Positions 23,191 to 34,688 of a DNA stretch of 64,000 bases are shown piece by piece (within the stretch, counting starts at the first letter, position 1; each line of letters starts with the position of its first letter). The stretch spans positions 27,301,001 to 27,365,000 of the forward strand of contig CM073519.1 of NCBI GenBank assembly GCA_037074615.1. The letters run 5' to 3'. The position numbers and the translations under genes are program-made. The stretch is from Leucaena leucocephala. Taxonomy: Eukaryota; Streptophyta; Magnoliopsida; Fabales; Fabaceae. Under the pieces are notes generated by a model. The model saw only the letters and a list, made by a program, of their open reading frames with translations. It ran no database searches and had not been told where the DNA came from.

Positions 23191-23594
23191 AGCTAGATAT
23201 CGGATGGTTAAAAGTGTAAAATTCTCCTTTAGATTACCATAATTAACCACCTTAAATAATTTTTACCAAAATTGGCTAGAAACTAACTATAATAAAAATA
23301 AGTTTTGTTAATCATTTGAAATTTATCATAGCTAAAGAAAGAAAATTTTACTTCTAAAGAGTTAACTCTGATAGAAAAATGAAAAACTACCCTCACGTAC
23401 TATCATAGTCAAAAGAGTTCAACTTATTTTGAAAAGCTTATCCATGATAGAAAAGAGTAAAACTTATATAAAGATATTATCATAGATATAAGAGCTACAC
23501 ACAACATTCGCATATAAAACTATATTAGAAAGGATTTGGGTTGAAGCCCCTATTAACACCACTATCACAGTTATTCTCACAACCATCTCAAATG
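23191..23594. other. AT-rich spacer
   Basis: Noncoding on both strands. The word ATCATAG recurs (about 23327, 23404, 23480) at irregular spacing. Nothing else is recognisable before the solo LTR B-3. Confidence 0.4.
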
Positions 23595-23599
23595 GACCT
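23595..23599. repeat. Target site duplication of B-3 (left)
   Basis: GACCT directly before TGTCACATCC; repeated at 26793-26797. Confidence 0.85.
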
Positions 23600-26500
23600 T
23601 GTCACATCCTTACTTTTAACCTCCATTATATTCCATTAGAAGTTATTGGAATCAATTATATGATCATTTGCTTTGAAAATATTCATTTCCAAAAAAATTA
23701 CTCTCGGGTATTGTTCACTTTTACTGTTCATTTGGTAATTTTAGAACATGTACCCTAATTTGAAAATTCATAATTAATTGTAGAAAAATAAAAATAATGT
23801 GGTTATAATTTCTAATGAAAGCTCTTTCATAGATATTTGAGCAAAAAATATGAAACTAAGGTTTTCTTATCCACATGAAATCAGTTTATTGGTTAAAAAT
23901 CACTATTCATTTGTAAAATCTGGAAGTTCCAGTTTCTTTCCTTAGATTCAAAAATTCATTTCTCTTTGGTTACTTATCCAAATGAACTGTGTTACCTATG
24001 GATTTGAAGCTCTAGACATCCTCTTTAAGCTCACAAAAGTTCATGGAAAATCTTGTTTAGTTGCTATACAAACTCAACATGTGAACGTCGTTGCCTCTAA
24101 TCACTCCCTTTATCTCAATTCCAGATTTTAATTCCAACTTTGGAAAATCATAACAATTCGGATACTTATCCAATTAAGTCTTTCTTAGTGTCCATTCAAA
24201 TATCTATATCTTATCTATTATGATGCCAAATTTCAGACTAAAATGCGTTGATTAGGTACTGTAAATATCATCAAAAAGGTCACAGCCTCATAACACCAAC
24301 ACATGAACATTCAATATACATTCCAGCATATGCTTCCAAAATGTCAAGCAACTCATTTGACTTATTGTACATGTCTAACCATCCATACTTACCCTCTTTA
24401 CTTGAGAAGTCCCAGCACCTAAAACATGGTTATGCATATGGAAGGAATGAGATTTCATGGAAATCCCAATAGCAAGTTACACAAACCATAATATCATGCA
24501 TGAATAATTGGATGTTTAACATGTTATCATGAGATGGGAGCTACTTCATTATGGTACATAAGCAAACTCTAACATGCATATTTTCATGACATAACTTGCA
24601 AGGAGTTGCAATCATTCATACTTCATCATAACATGATGACATAAGCTCAAGCTGAACCAAAAACCATAATCAACAAGCAAGCAAACAATTAAACAAACAT
24701 GAGTTATAGTTAGGTATCCTTGCTACCTCTTAGTTATCCTTGTCAAGGTCTTCTTGAGGTGCTTTCATTCCTTCACAAATGCCAAAACCTAGCCATTACA
24801 CAATAATATCAAGTTACAACTCAACTTGAATACAAAGCCAAGACTAGGTTTTCACTAGCTCCATTTCTTTCTCTACTTTATGTTTCTAACTTCCATCTTT
24901 CCAAAATAAATTCTCATGGCTCATTTCCACATAAGTTTTCATGTATAATCTAAATATGAAACTAGAATTTCTAAAATCAAAACACTTCAGTTGCTACAAT
25001 ACAAAATCGAAGTGAAGCCCTTAATTCCCAAAAATTCACATTTTGATTTCAATGCTTCCAACACTTGTTCTCCTACTTTATCCCCACGCAATTTTCCATT
25101 TTAAACTCATTGGAAGTATCAAAATCATAAAATACCATTATATGAACAGTGCCACATACAATACCAGCAAGAACACAAAATCCTAAATCCAAACATACTT
25201 GAATTCCCAAGCTTATACCACTTGATTCTAGCTTGTTTAAGTTTGTCTAAACTATCCATAACATAAAACTCATATTCTAACCCAATATGGACAGCATTTC
25301 CAGCAGCAACCATAAGGGAAATAGAGCACAAAAACCCCTTAAAACCAAGAGTTAACTTGCTATAACAAAGCTCAAGATCAAGGGAGATGATTACCTTGCT
25401 TCTTGCTTCAAGTTGTGTGCTTCTTTCTTGGTTGAGTGGAAATTCTACAAGAGTTTCCTGATGGTTCCAAGGGCTGCCGAATAGGTCTGAAATGAGGGGG
25501 TATTTATAGAGAAATTTGGGTGAAAATGGATGGCCAAGATTGATTTGTATACTATTTGATCCAAGGGCTCACATTGGACAGCTCATGGGACACCTAAGAG
25601 GGGTATGTGGCGTGCTGTCCATATAAGGAAGCTTCTGGAAAAATTACAGTCCAATCCGGTACCGATCGGAGCAGTTTCATAACAACTGGACTGTGTTATG
25701 TTCCTAATTTTTTATAATATACCAGGATATGTATTATGTCCTATAAATTAATATCTAGGCTTCTCATACCATTGAAAATGATATACTGAAGATTTATCTG
25801 CCATCTATCCCTTGAGAAATGGCCAAAATACCCTTGGTGTCCTTTATTGCACTTTACTAACCCTAAGGGTATAATTATCATTTCACCCCTCTTTGTACTG
25901 CCTTAGGGCATATACTGGCTTAACTAATCATATTTATTCCATGTGCCACGTTTTTAGCCTATCCCAGATGACCAAAATGCCCTCCATCCATCACTAGTAC
26001 AATCCGGGCATCTAGGGGCATTTTTGTAATTTCAAACCTTTTCTGGACACTGACCCATTCTACTGATGAACTGGTACCCTGGGTTTTGGGCCCTCCGTGG
26101 CGTCATTATGGGCCTATATATGAGGTCATCTGATCTTATTCTATCCAGGCTCACATACCGAGAAGTTCTATTATCGGATCACAGGTGTTATCAAACTCCT
26201 ATCAAAATTCACTGTTATGGGAATAACTTTTTATACAGAACTTCTTTCGGGGTTCTGTCAGATTCATAACATCTAACATTGTAGGGAACACTTTCCTGTA
26301 ATTCCCCTACTTATATATAATGTCCATGGAATCTGATAAAAATTCAGATAACTTTTAGACTATCAGATAATTTTCTGCTGTCTATAGCCCTAATAAAATT
26401 TCTATATCATGCCAGATGAACTAGTGTAACTTCCTCTATTTACTGATGGAATGTGGGACTGAAAAGTTTTTGGGCAGTTATAACCCTTTATGGGCTGATC

Positions 26501-26792
26501 TTTCTATAATTACAACTTTGCCCTTGAACTTTTCTCTTAAATTATATTTATGTCCCTAATTTTTTGCATATTTATATTTAGGTCCCTAAACTTTTGAAAA
26601 TTATCACTTTTGGCCCAACTTTTGTTTTTACTTTAACTTTTAGACTTTAATCTTTTCTACTTTACGTTTAGGTCCTTCTATTTCTTTAATACTCATCTAA
26701 TCTTTATCATTTCTTCTGATCTTTGTCATGATCCTTTCTAAACCTTTTTCCACTATTAGTATTATACAAATAGGAAAAATTAGGATATGACA
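23600..26792 (-). mobile_element. Solo mosaic LTR: A-type U3, B-type R/U5 (copy B-3)
   Basis: A complete 3193-base solo LTR in minus orientation with a perfect GACCT duplication. From the left end to just before the TATA box (25497-25509, minus strand) it matches the R/U5 of B-2. This includes the block at 25200-25400 equivalent to 42455-42660 and the hairpin near 24448-24470. To the right of the TATA box it matches family A U3 (compare 2820-4151), not the B-1/B-2 U3. It is therefore a recombinant LTR or a related subfamily that shares modules with both. Confidence 0.85.
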
Positions 26793-26797
26793 GACCT
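26793..26797. repeat. Target site duplication of B-3 (right)
   Basis: GACCT following the LTR end at 26792. Confidence 0.85.
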
Positions 26798-29200
26798 TTG
26801 ATTATCAAACTCAAGAATAACATCACATTAGCCTACTTCATAGCCAAAATCCTTTATAATACCTGTTTATAAATAAATTCTCGATATTGCCCATTCTAAT
26901 AGGGGATTCACAATCAACAAATCACAAGTAACAATCTAGGGCTTCAAACTCACTACCAACATGTATTCTCAGCATCAAATCCAAATAGAGTATATCATTA
27001 TATCAGAGTATGCAAAATGAGCCATACTGTGACAATATATAAGTATTCTACATATAACTCAAAGGAGGATGCTATACAATTGATATAGCACTAACCAATC
27101 CTCTTAAGCTTTCCATAAGGTCTTAGCACGAGATATCACCTGAAAAATGTTAATAACCACCGGGTGAGACAAATGTCTCAGTAACCAACACTCATACTTA
27201 TCATGAATACTAACATGTGGGATAGTTAATAAAATATATGAGATATAAATAATACATATCATAATATTATCAAATGGAAATACTACCCTAGTTCCTTATA
27301 TCAAACAAACCGAATTGCCTTATACCCGCCAACCGAAACCATGGGCTAGTGATAACTACCATATAACTGGTTACTCAAAAAGCTAACCAGTCAAGTGTTA
27401 TAGATAGGCCAAAATCCACAGAACACAAGATTAGACCATGGGTTCATTCTCCCTCAATAAACTGGTGGGGCAAATCCTTTGACAAATTGGTGGGATAAAA
27501 GCTACCCATCGAGCTCCAATGGAGGCTATATCACGTGGTAGAAATACAACTCTATTATCACTAATCCCCAAGACACAATTCTCAAGATAATCATATTAAT
27601 CAAAATATCAATAGCTCGATAATCAATAACTTCAATAAATCACAATAGGGTTTTTCTCAAAATAATAACTTTCTTCAAATTCTAATCTCAAGATATAACA
27701 AGTTTCTAATCTCTATTTAAACTTTTCAAATTACTTTAAGGCCACAAGACCATTTTCAATAAAATCATCAATCAAATTTTTTCAATATAATTATATCATC
27801 ATAAGTAGATTTATATATATCAAATCACTCACAAATATCACATTAGCACACATAATGAGTGGAAACTGTTTACCTCTCACCAACAAGTTGAGGAGCCTCA
27901 TATTTATTTCACAATTACTAGCCAATCAACAACATTTGTATAAATTTGCATCAATAAGTTGTTAATTTGACACAACATATACTTTTAAATAAATACTTAC
28001 TTTTCTCTTCTAACATTATTTTATTTAAAAATTATTAATTCAATATCATAACTAAATTTCTCTATCTCAATCACATTTATTTTCCACATTATCATTCCAA
28101 TGATAATCCTATATTGTCTCAACTTTATTCTACTTGTATAAATTCTCATTTAATATCAAACTCTTCAAACAATCAAAAAATCCGAAATGTATAACCCTTA
28201 AAGCTTCACCCAAAATTTTCAATGCTCACATTTCATAATCAACCTCAAAAATCATAATTCATAATTTCCAATCAAACTCTAACTTTAATTTAATTAAATC
28301 AACTACTAAAATCTTTCAATTATACAAAATTCTCAAATCCCTTAACTTATACTTAACATTCAATAGACTAAACCTTGAGTTTCATCACTAATAAAATTGC
28401 CAAACAAATAATTAATTTAATTACATAAATTTAAAGTTCCCAATATTTACCTCTAATTTCTAAATTTCACTCACAATATCCAAATTTTCATTTCAATATT
28501 AAATCTTATCATTCCTATATTTTAATAACTCATTTGCATAATCAATTAACTCATAACTATTCAATTTGATCAAAATTCTCAATTTTTTCAATGTAGGGTT
28601 TCAACAAAAATATCTATTTTAAATTTACAAGCTCTAGCCATAATCTAAACCGATTAAATATCAATTATACCTCTAATAAATATAACCCAATCATTACACT
28701 AATTAAATGCAAATAGAAAAATTCTAAACCTCTTAAATAACGCAAATAGAAAAATTCTACTCTCTAATATTTAAACCCTAACTCTAAACCTATTAAATAA
28801 CACAAATAGAAAAAATCTAAATCGATTAAATGCAAATATTCACTTGCCTGTATAATTATATAGTTCTTATTTATTGAAAATTCACTTTTGTTCCAAACCC
28901 TAATTTTTAAACTTACTTCACTTCTAATAAAAATTATATTTCTAAAGACCTCTCTTGGTATAAGAAAGTAATTAGGAAATAATTATTGTAGTAGAAAGAT
29001 TTTATGAGAATAAAATAAAGCTCAAATATATCTAGAAATGGAAAGAAATGGAGTTGGAACGCGATAGAAATGGTGAAGGAGAATAAGACGTTGCAGGGTT
29101 TCTATGTGCATGTTTGATACATTATAAAAAAGTATGTGGGACCCACTTGAATTTTCTAATATTATATTATATATATTTTAAAGAAATTAGGTAGCGCTGT
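26798..29200 (-). mobile_element. Probable degraded gypsy LTR region
   Basis: No coding likeness. On the minus strand, phrases such as TGAGACATTTGTCTCACCCGG (about 27153-27173) and CCACCAATTTGTCAAAGG (about 27478-27495) resemble U5 sequence of plant chromovirus LTRs. A minus-strand TATA-like run lies near 29125. Neither terminus nor a partner copy is in the window, so the assignment is weak. From about 27700 to 28900 it is extremely AT-rich, with a local repeat of AAATAGAAAAA-ATTCTA words at 28705-28815. Confidence 0.35.
27366..27391. repeat. Short hairpin
   Basis: ACTGGTTA at 27366-27373 and TAACCAGT at 27384-27391, perfect 8-base arms with a 10-base loop, inside the degraded LTR region. 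Confidence 0.5.
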
Positions 29201-29345
29201 CTTCTTCTTCTTGTTTTTTTGTTTTTGTTTTTGTTTTTCTTTTTATTTCAATAATATATTATATATATTACTATGAGGTTCATCTCCTTCTTCTTTCCCT
29301 TATTTTCTTTTTATTTTTCTTTCTCTTCTTTTTTTTAATAGAAAC
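29201..29345. repeat. Pyrimidine/T-rich simple sequence
   Basis: CTTCTTCTTCTT followed by repeated GTTTTT units (29212-29240), then a CTTCTT/TTTCTTT-rich run to 29337. Simple low-complexity DNA. Confidence 0.7.
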
Positions 29346-30196
29346 AATATTTTTTAATAATTTAGATAAACTATCTTAATTTATATAATTAAATAAAAAT
29401 TTTATCTATTAAAAATTAATTTATTCTAATATTATTTAAATCTTAAAATAAAAATAAGAATGTTATAAAAAGCATATCAAAAAGAGAGAAAACTTACATA
29501 TGTATAAGTTGCTGATCAGATAACGTTAATCAAAAGAAGTAAGAAACTATTACCTTATACGTTTTTCGATCTATATAACTTTTTCAATAAAAGTCAGTTT
29601 GACAAACTGAAATTTTTTTGTAAGTAATGGAAAAGCAAGTTTAGATGTAAAATGACTAAAAATGACATAAATTTTATTAAATAAGATATATTTATATTAT
29701 ATGCATATAATATGATAATTTTAAGAGAAATATTAAAAATTAAAATTATAAAAAAATAGTAAGCTAATTTAAGTTAATATACAGTATTTCATTTAAATAT
29801 TTTAAATTGATAAATTTAAAAAATCATTTCAGACGGAATTTATCTATATTGAAAAAATATTGACTAAAAGTTAAGATTTAACTTATTATTTTATAAAAAT
29901 ATTAATAAATTCATTGGCCATACTCATGACTGGACAGAGCATATAGTTTATTACCCAAAAAAAAAAAGCAATCAAACAGTACGTGGCGTAGTTAGAGAGA
30001 GAAAAGGCAAATAGGTAGATAAAAAAGTCGTAATAGGAATTCCCCATCTCACCATACCGCACTGTGCCGAAGAAGATAAAAACTGATTTCGCCCTAAAAC
30101 TGCCTTTTTCGCAATACGAGCTTATTTTTAATCGTGATCTCAAACAAGAAGAAAATACCCAATCTGGCTTTTATACCACCACCGTACGTTTGTAGG
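29346..30196. other. AT-rich spacer before the copia element
   Basis: Very AT-rich up to about 29880, then somewhat more balanced to 30196. A minus-strand reading frame at 29886-30143 gives a hydrophobic 85-residue peptide with no recognised motif. I do not regard it as a gene. Confidence 0.4.
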
Positions 30197-30248
30197 CTCT
30201 AAACGGTAATCCAAACATACTCTTAGGGTGTGTTTAGATTAACGGTAG
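30197..30248. repeat. Foldback of a GGTGTGTTTGGAT-type terminus
   Basis: TAAACGGTAATCCAAACATACTC at left (first bases near 30199) pairs imperfectly with TAGGGTGTGTTTAGATTAACGGT at right, nearly contiguous. GGTGTGTTTGGATTAA is a common terminus of plant MITEs. This may be two such ends back to back, or a collapsed element into which copia inserted at 30274. Confidence 0.5.
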
Positions 30249-30273
30249 AAAAGTGACTTTTTTTCAATTTAAC

Positions 30274-30460
30274 TGTTAAAAGTTGTATTAGAATTATATT
30301 TGGGCTTGAAGTCCATAAGTCTTTTATAACATTGGATCTATTTTTGTGTGAGCCTGTTTCTTTGTACGTTTATGTGGCCTATATATGTAGGATATGTATG
30401 ATCATTGACTAGTGTGGTTAATAGAATACACATAATTCTTATTTGCTAGGTCCATCAACA
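30274..30460 (+). mobile_element. 5' LTR of a Ty1/copia element
   Basis: Begins TGTTAAAAGTTGTATTAGAA, typical of short copia LTRs, and ends just before a methionyl-tRNA-type primer site at 30461. About 185 bases, which is short but normal for copia. The exact 3' border (30457 or 30460) is uncertain. The 3' LTR is absent because the element is cut at 34688. Confidence 0.7.
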
Positions 30461-30472
30461 TGGTACTAGAGC
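30461..30472 (+). promoter_or_regulatory. Copia primer binding site
   Basis: TGGTACTAGAGC, two differences from TGGTATCAGAGC, the complement of the initiator tRNA-Met 3' end. Confidence 0.75.
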
Positions 30473-30660
30473 CATTAATACTAGGGGAACTGTCTACTAC
30501 ACAGGGACCAAAAAGTCAAGATAGCCCAAGAAGCCACCTTTACTCCAAGAAAGAGAGGCGTTTGTGCCTTTGAAATGACAATATTGAAGTAACTCTAGGA
30601 AGAGGGCTCAACGTTTGCGTCTTTAAGGAAAATTTCTAGAGGTTTCCATCGGAGATGCTA

Positions 30661-30835
30661 AAGGATTCCAACAGAGGACCCTGCTCACTAAAAAATTGAA
30701 GGATTCCGGCAAAGGCTCCCATTCACCAAGAGAATGACACACTTGTCATCCAATATCAAGAAGATTTCGATAGAGGACCCCGCTCACTAAGACATTGAAG
30801 GGATTATGGGAGAGGATCCCGTTCACCAAAAGAAA
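30661..30835 (+). repeat. Four degenerate repeats in the copia leader
   Basis: Units starting near 30661, 30699, 30759 and 30796 follow the pattern GA(A)GGATT.C...AGAGGA.CCC.(T/G)TCAC(T/C)AA, 37-60 bases apart. They lie between PBS and gag, where packaging or translation signals would sit. Confidence 0.55.
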
Positions 30836-30954
30836 GGCTCGGGAACGACGCTTGGGATCCAAGATCAAGATTGATATACAGCGATTCTGGGTTTCACGGG
30901 AATGACGCAGTCTAATTCATGACCTAGCATCTCGAAAGAATAAATTCTATAGCC

Positions 30955-31930
30955 ATGGCTATCAAAAGGGAGTTCGATGACCTTTCTACAGATAAATTGC
31001 CATTCACACATCCCCTATACCTTCATCCGTCATAAACACAAGGCGCCACCATCATTCAACACATACTCACCGGAAGTGATAACTATAATGTATGGTCTCA
31101 TGTCATGAAAATTGCTTTTAGAGGAAAACACAAATTGGGTTTCGTTGAGAGGTCCTGTACCAAAGAATCGTAAGTGAGTCCCTTCTTGAGCAATGGGAAC
31201 AATGCAATGCTATGGTTCTTTCTTTGATCTTGAATTCCATCTCAAATGAATTGGCCAGTAGCATCATTTTCTATCAAGATGCTTACCTGGTATGGAGTGA
31301 TCTCAATGAGCGATTTGATAAGGTCACAGGCTCCAGAATTTTCTCCGTCCACCAAGAAATAGGTAAACTTCATCAATACTCACTCACTGTCTAGCCTACT
31401 ATTCTATACTGAAGGAATTATGGGAACAACAGACAATGTTTCCCATACCATCCTACAAATGTGAGACATCAAAGGTATATGCAGACATAATACAGCAACA
31501 AAAGTTGCTGCAATTTCTCCTTGGTCTGAATAATTGCTTTGGAATAATACGAAGTAAAATATTGATGATGAGTCCCCTTCCGTCAGTAAACTAAGCATTT
31601 GTAATGGTAATAGAAGATGAGGCACAAAAGTCAATAACTAGTTCCACCATAAATAGCCCTATTAAGGGGATTGCGAAAAATGCCAGGGGAAGAGGTCGAG
31701 GATGTGGACCCACTATCACAAAAAGGGACACACTAAGGATGTCTGTTGGGAAATTGTGGGATATCCGACATATTTCAAGGGGAATAGCAAACGTGGCAAT
31801 AGTGGTATGGCTAATTAGTTGGGAATAGATGATAGCATCGAAGGGGATATGATGGCAAATATATATGATACAATAGCTACACCAACCTTTACTAGGGAAT
31901 AGTATGACAGATTTCTGGGGATCCTAATGA
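30955..31930 (+). pseudogene. Ty1/copia gag remnant
   Basis: The ATG at 30955 sits in a good plant context (GCCATGGCT). The frame gives a copia Gag start (LPFTHPLYLHPS), then LTGSDNYNVWSHVMKIAF and KLGFV, and a UBN2-type central part at 31212-31394 (WSDLNERFDK). A remnant of the zinc-knuckle tail is read in another frame near 31700-31770 (HTKDVCWEIVGYP). Stops at about 31033 and 31170 and frameshifts near 31395-31700. Nonfunctional. Confidence 0.75.
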
Positions 31931-31994
31931 GAAAGTCAGAGGTAGTGTGCATGCTTTGACCGGTACTGCAACAGGTTTGAGTAATCTCACTCAC

Positions 31995-33285
31995 AGTACT
32001 AACACACACCACTTGGGTAATAGACTCAGGAGCCACTACTCACATGATAGGAAATTTATTGCTCTTTCATACCTATAAAAAGAATTATGGTTATATTAAA
32101 AGAATTCAAATACCAAATGCAGAAAGAATAAATGTCACTCACATAGGCAATATTGGGCTCACTAATGAAATTATGTTAACTAATGTTCTATATGCTTCAC
32201 AATTAAAGTTTAACCTCATCTCAATTCCTAAGCTAATTAGAGAACAAGACAGCATGGTAGCATTCTTTCCTAACCATTGCATTATACAGGGCCTTTAGGA
32301 TAGGAAAGTGAAGGCGACTGGTAGATTGATAAAGGACCTTTACATATTGAAGATAAAGCCAAAGTGTGATGTTTTGAATGTTGTCAATCCTGATTCACAA
32401 AATTTGCATCAAACTGCTGATATGTGGCTACTACATAATAAACTAGGACATGAACCCATACCTATATTGAGACATCTGCATATTGTAAATGATAAAGATG
32501 TGTCATTAAATAGAAATTGTGATATATGTATTCAGTCAAAACAAACAAGACTGTCCTTCGCAGCAAGTTCTATTAAATATGTTTCTTGTTTTGAATTAAT
32601 TCTCATGAATGTGTGGGGACCATATAGGACACCCATACATCAAGGTCAACAATATTTTCAAACAATAGTTGATGATTATTCAAGAGCAGTTTGGATTTTC
32701 CTGATGAGATCTAAATTAGATACTTTTATCTATATTGAAACTTTATTGCACGTCTTAAATCAATTTTCAATTAAATTCAAGAAATTTAGAAGTGACAATG
32801 GAGCGGAATTTATTAATAATAAACTTTCGCAATACTTTGGGGAGAAAGGAATCTTACATGAAATCACTTGCCCATATACACCTCAATAAAATAGGGTTGT
32901 TGAAAGGAAACATATGACTTTAGTGAAAGTTACTAGAAGTTTAATGCTGCAATCAGGAATTCCAATCCAATACTGGGGAGAGTGCATTAGGATGGTAGCA
33001 TATATCATAAATAGAGGTCCTTCTAAAGTCCTTAATTATAGCACACCTTATGAAAGACTTTATGGAGAGAAATCAGGATATAGTAACCTAAGGATATTTG
33101 GTTTTTTAGCTTATGCAACAAACCTAAGAGTCAAAGATAAATTCTTCCCTAGAGCTATATTATGTGTCTTCTTAGGATATCCAAATAATCAGAAAGGATA
33201 TTTGTTTCTTAATCTAAAAACAAGAGAAATTTTAATTAGTAGGCATGTTACATTTGTGAAAACCAGTTTCCCTTTAAGGAATTAG
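31995..33285 (+). pseudogene. Ty1/copia protease and integrase remnant
   Basis: The protease active-site loop is DSGAT (about 32025-32037). Next comes the GAG-pre-integrase zinc region with LGH and CDIC (about 32430-32535). The integrase core has its second Asp (SDNG, 32794-32796) and Glu (ERKH, 32902-32904) in DX35E spacing. The first catalytic Asp is replaced by Asn (32608-32610), and CAA has become TAA at 32887-32889 between them. The 32914-33285 part continues with the YGEK and FLGY segments. The order protease-integrase-RT is the copia order. Confidence 0.88.
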
Positions 33286-34688
33286 AACATACTGAACAAG
33301 AGGGAACGAAAATATCTTTAGTAGCTGTTTCTTCTCATATCCTATGGAAATTCCTTTAAAAGGATTTAGAACAGAAAATAACGGTGAAAATACAGATACA
33401 AAATTAGTTGATTCTGAGCAACAACATATGCATAACAATGAAAATACAAATACAGAGATAATGAATGTTGACCAGTAGCTTGCGAATGATCAAGAATCTC
33501 ATGTTAGAGAATAACCTAATAATAGATCACATAGAGAAAGGAGGCCACCTATATGGACAAAAGATTGTATATGCAATTTAATTGTTTCTGTAGGATTGGT
33601 GCCTTCTCAAAGTAAAGGTAAATGTCTATACCCTATTGAAAATTGTATATCTTATACTAACGTTTCTGCTTCATACATGTGTTACCTATGTCACATAGAT
33701 TCTATTGTTGAGCCTTCAACCTATGTAGAAGCAATATAGGATGCTAAATGGGTTAAAGCAATGAAAATAGAAATAAAGGCATTAGAGAATAATGGGACTT
33801 GGGAAATTGTCCCACTTTCAAGAGGTAGGAAGGCTATAGGTTGTAAATAGGTATTTAAAATTAAATATGATTCACAAGGAAAGATAGATAAGTATAAGGC
33901 AAGACTTGTTGTAAAAGGATATAGTCAAAAGGAGGGAATTTATTACCATGAAACATTCTCTCCTGTGGTGAAAATGGCAACTATTAGGATAATAATTAAG
34001 TTTACTGCTCTATATAGTTGGAATTTATATTAGATGGATGTCCATAATGCCTTCTTGCAGGGATATCTTGATGAAGAGATATATATGAACATACCCGAAG
34101 GTTTCAGTCAGAAAGGGGAGAACATGGTTTGTAGACTTAAAAAATCTCTATATGGCTTGAAGCAGGCATCAAGACAATGGAATGCTAAGCTTGATATGGC
34201 CTTGCTTCAAGGAGGATTCGTACAAGGTAAACATGACTAATCACTCTTCTATAAGAAGTATGCAAATGAGATAGTATTTGTGCTAGTGTATGTTGATGAT
34301 TTATTGGTTATAGGAAGTCCAAGAGTCAAGATAAGGGAAGTCAAACAATATCTATATGATAGTTTTAAAATAAAATATTTAGGAATGATGAAGTATTCTT
34401 TAGGTATTGAAATAGCTAAGTCTAAGAAAGGATATGTATTATCACAAAGAAAGTATGTGCTGGATTTGTTGGCTGATATAGGCATGAGTGGTTGTAAACC
34501 ACTTTCAGTTCCAATGGGTCAAATCTTGAGATTATTGGCTTATGAAGAAGTAAGAGGACAAGTGATCTAATTTGTTGATAGATCTTGAGAGATATAGATG
34601 GTTGGTAGGTAAAGTTAATATACTTAACAGCAACTTGTCCTGATATTTGTTTCTCTGTGCAGGTTCTTAGCCAATATATGGTGAATCC
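33286..34688 (+). pseudogene. Ty1/copia reverse transcriptase, truncated
   Basis: After a decayed linker, RT begins near 33710 (EPSTYVEAI, WVKAM, then NGTWEIVPL). It passes through the KARLVVKGYSQ and MDVHNAFLQG motifs, LYGLKQ, and the catalytic YVDD at 34289-34300. The end of the readable part is the LVGK region and a VLSQYM block at about 34665. At 34688 the A-4 LTR starts, so RNase H and the 3' LTR are gone. Stops at about 33739, 33850, 34033 and 34238. Confidence 0.88.

Noticed and set aside
27153..27173. Possible second chromovirus body in 26.8-29.2 kb
   Set aside because: Only LTR-like phrases are present; no coding or terminal signals to define an element.
29201..29345. Possible CRISPR-like or coding repeat
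   Set aside because: It is a simple GTTTTT/CTT low-complexity run without spacers; the genome is eukaryotic.
29886..30143. 85-codon minus-strand frame with hydrophobic segments
   Set aside because: No motif, no splice or promoter support, in AT-rich spacer; not convincing as a gene.
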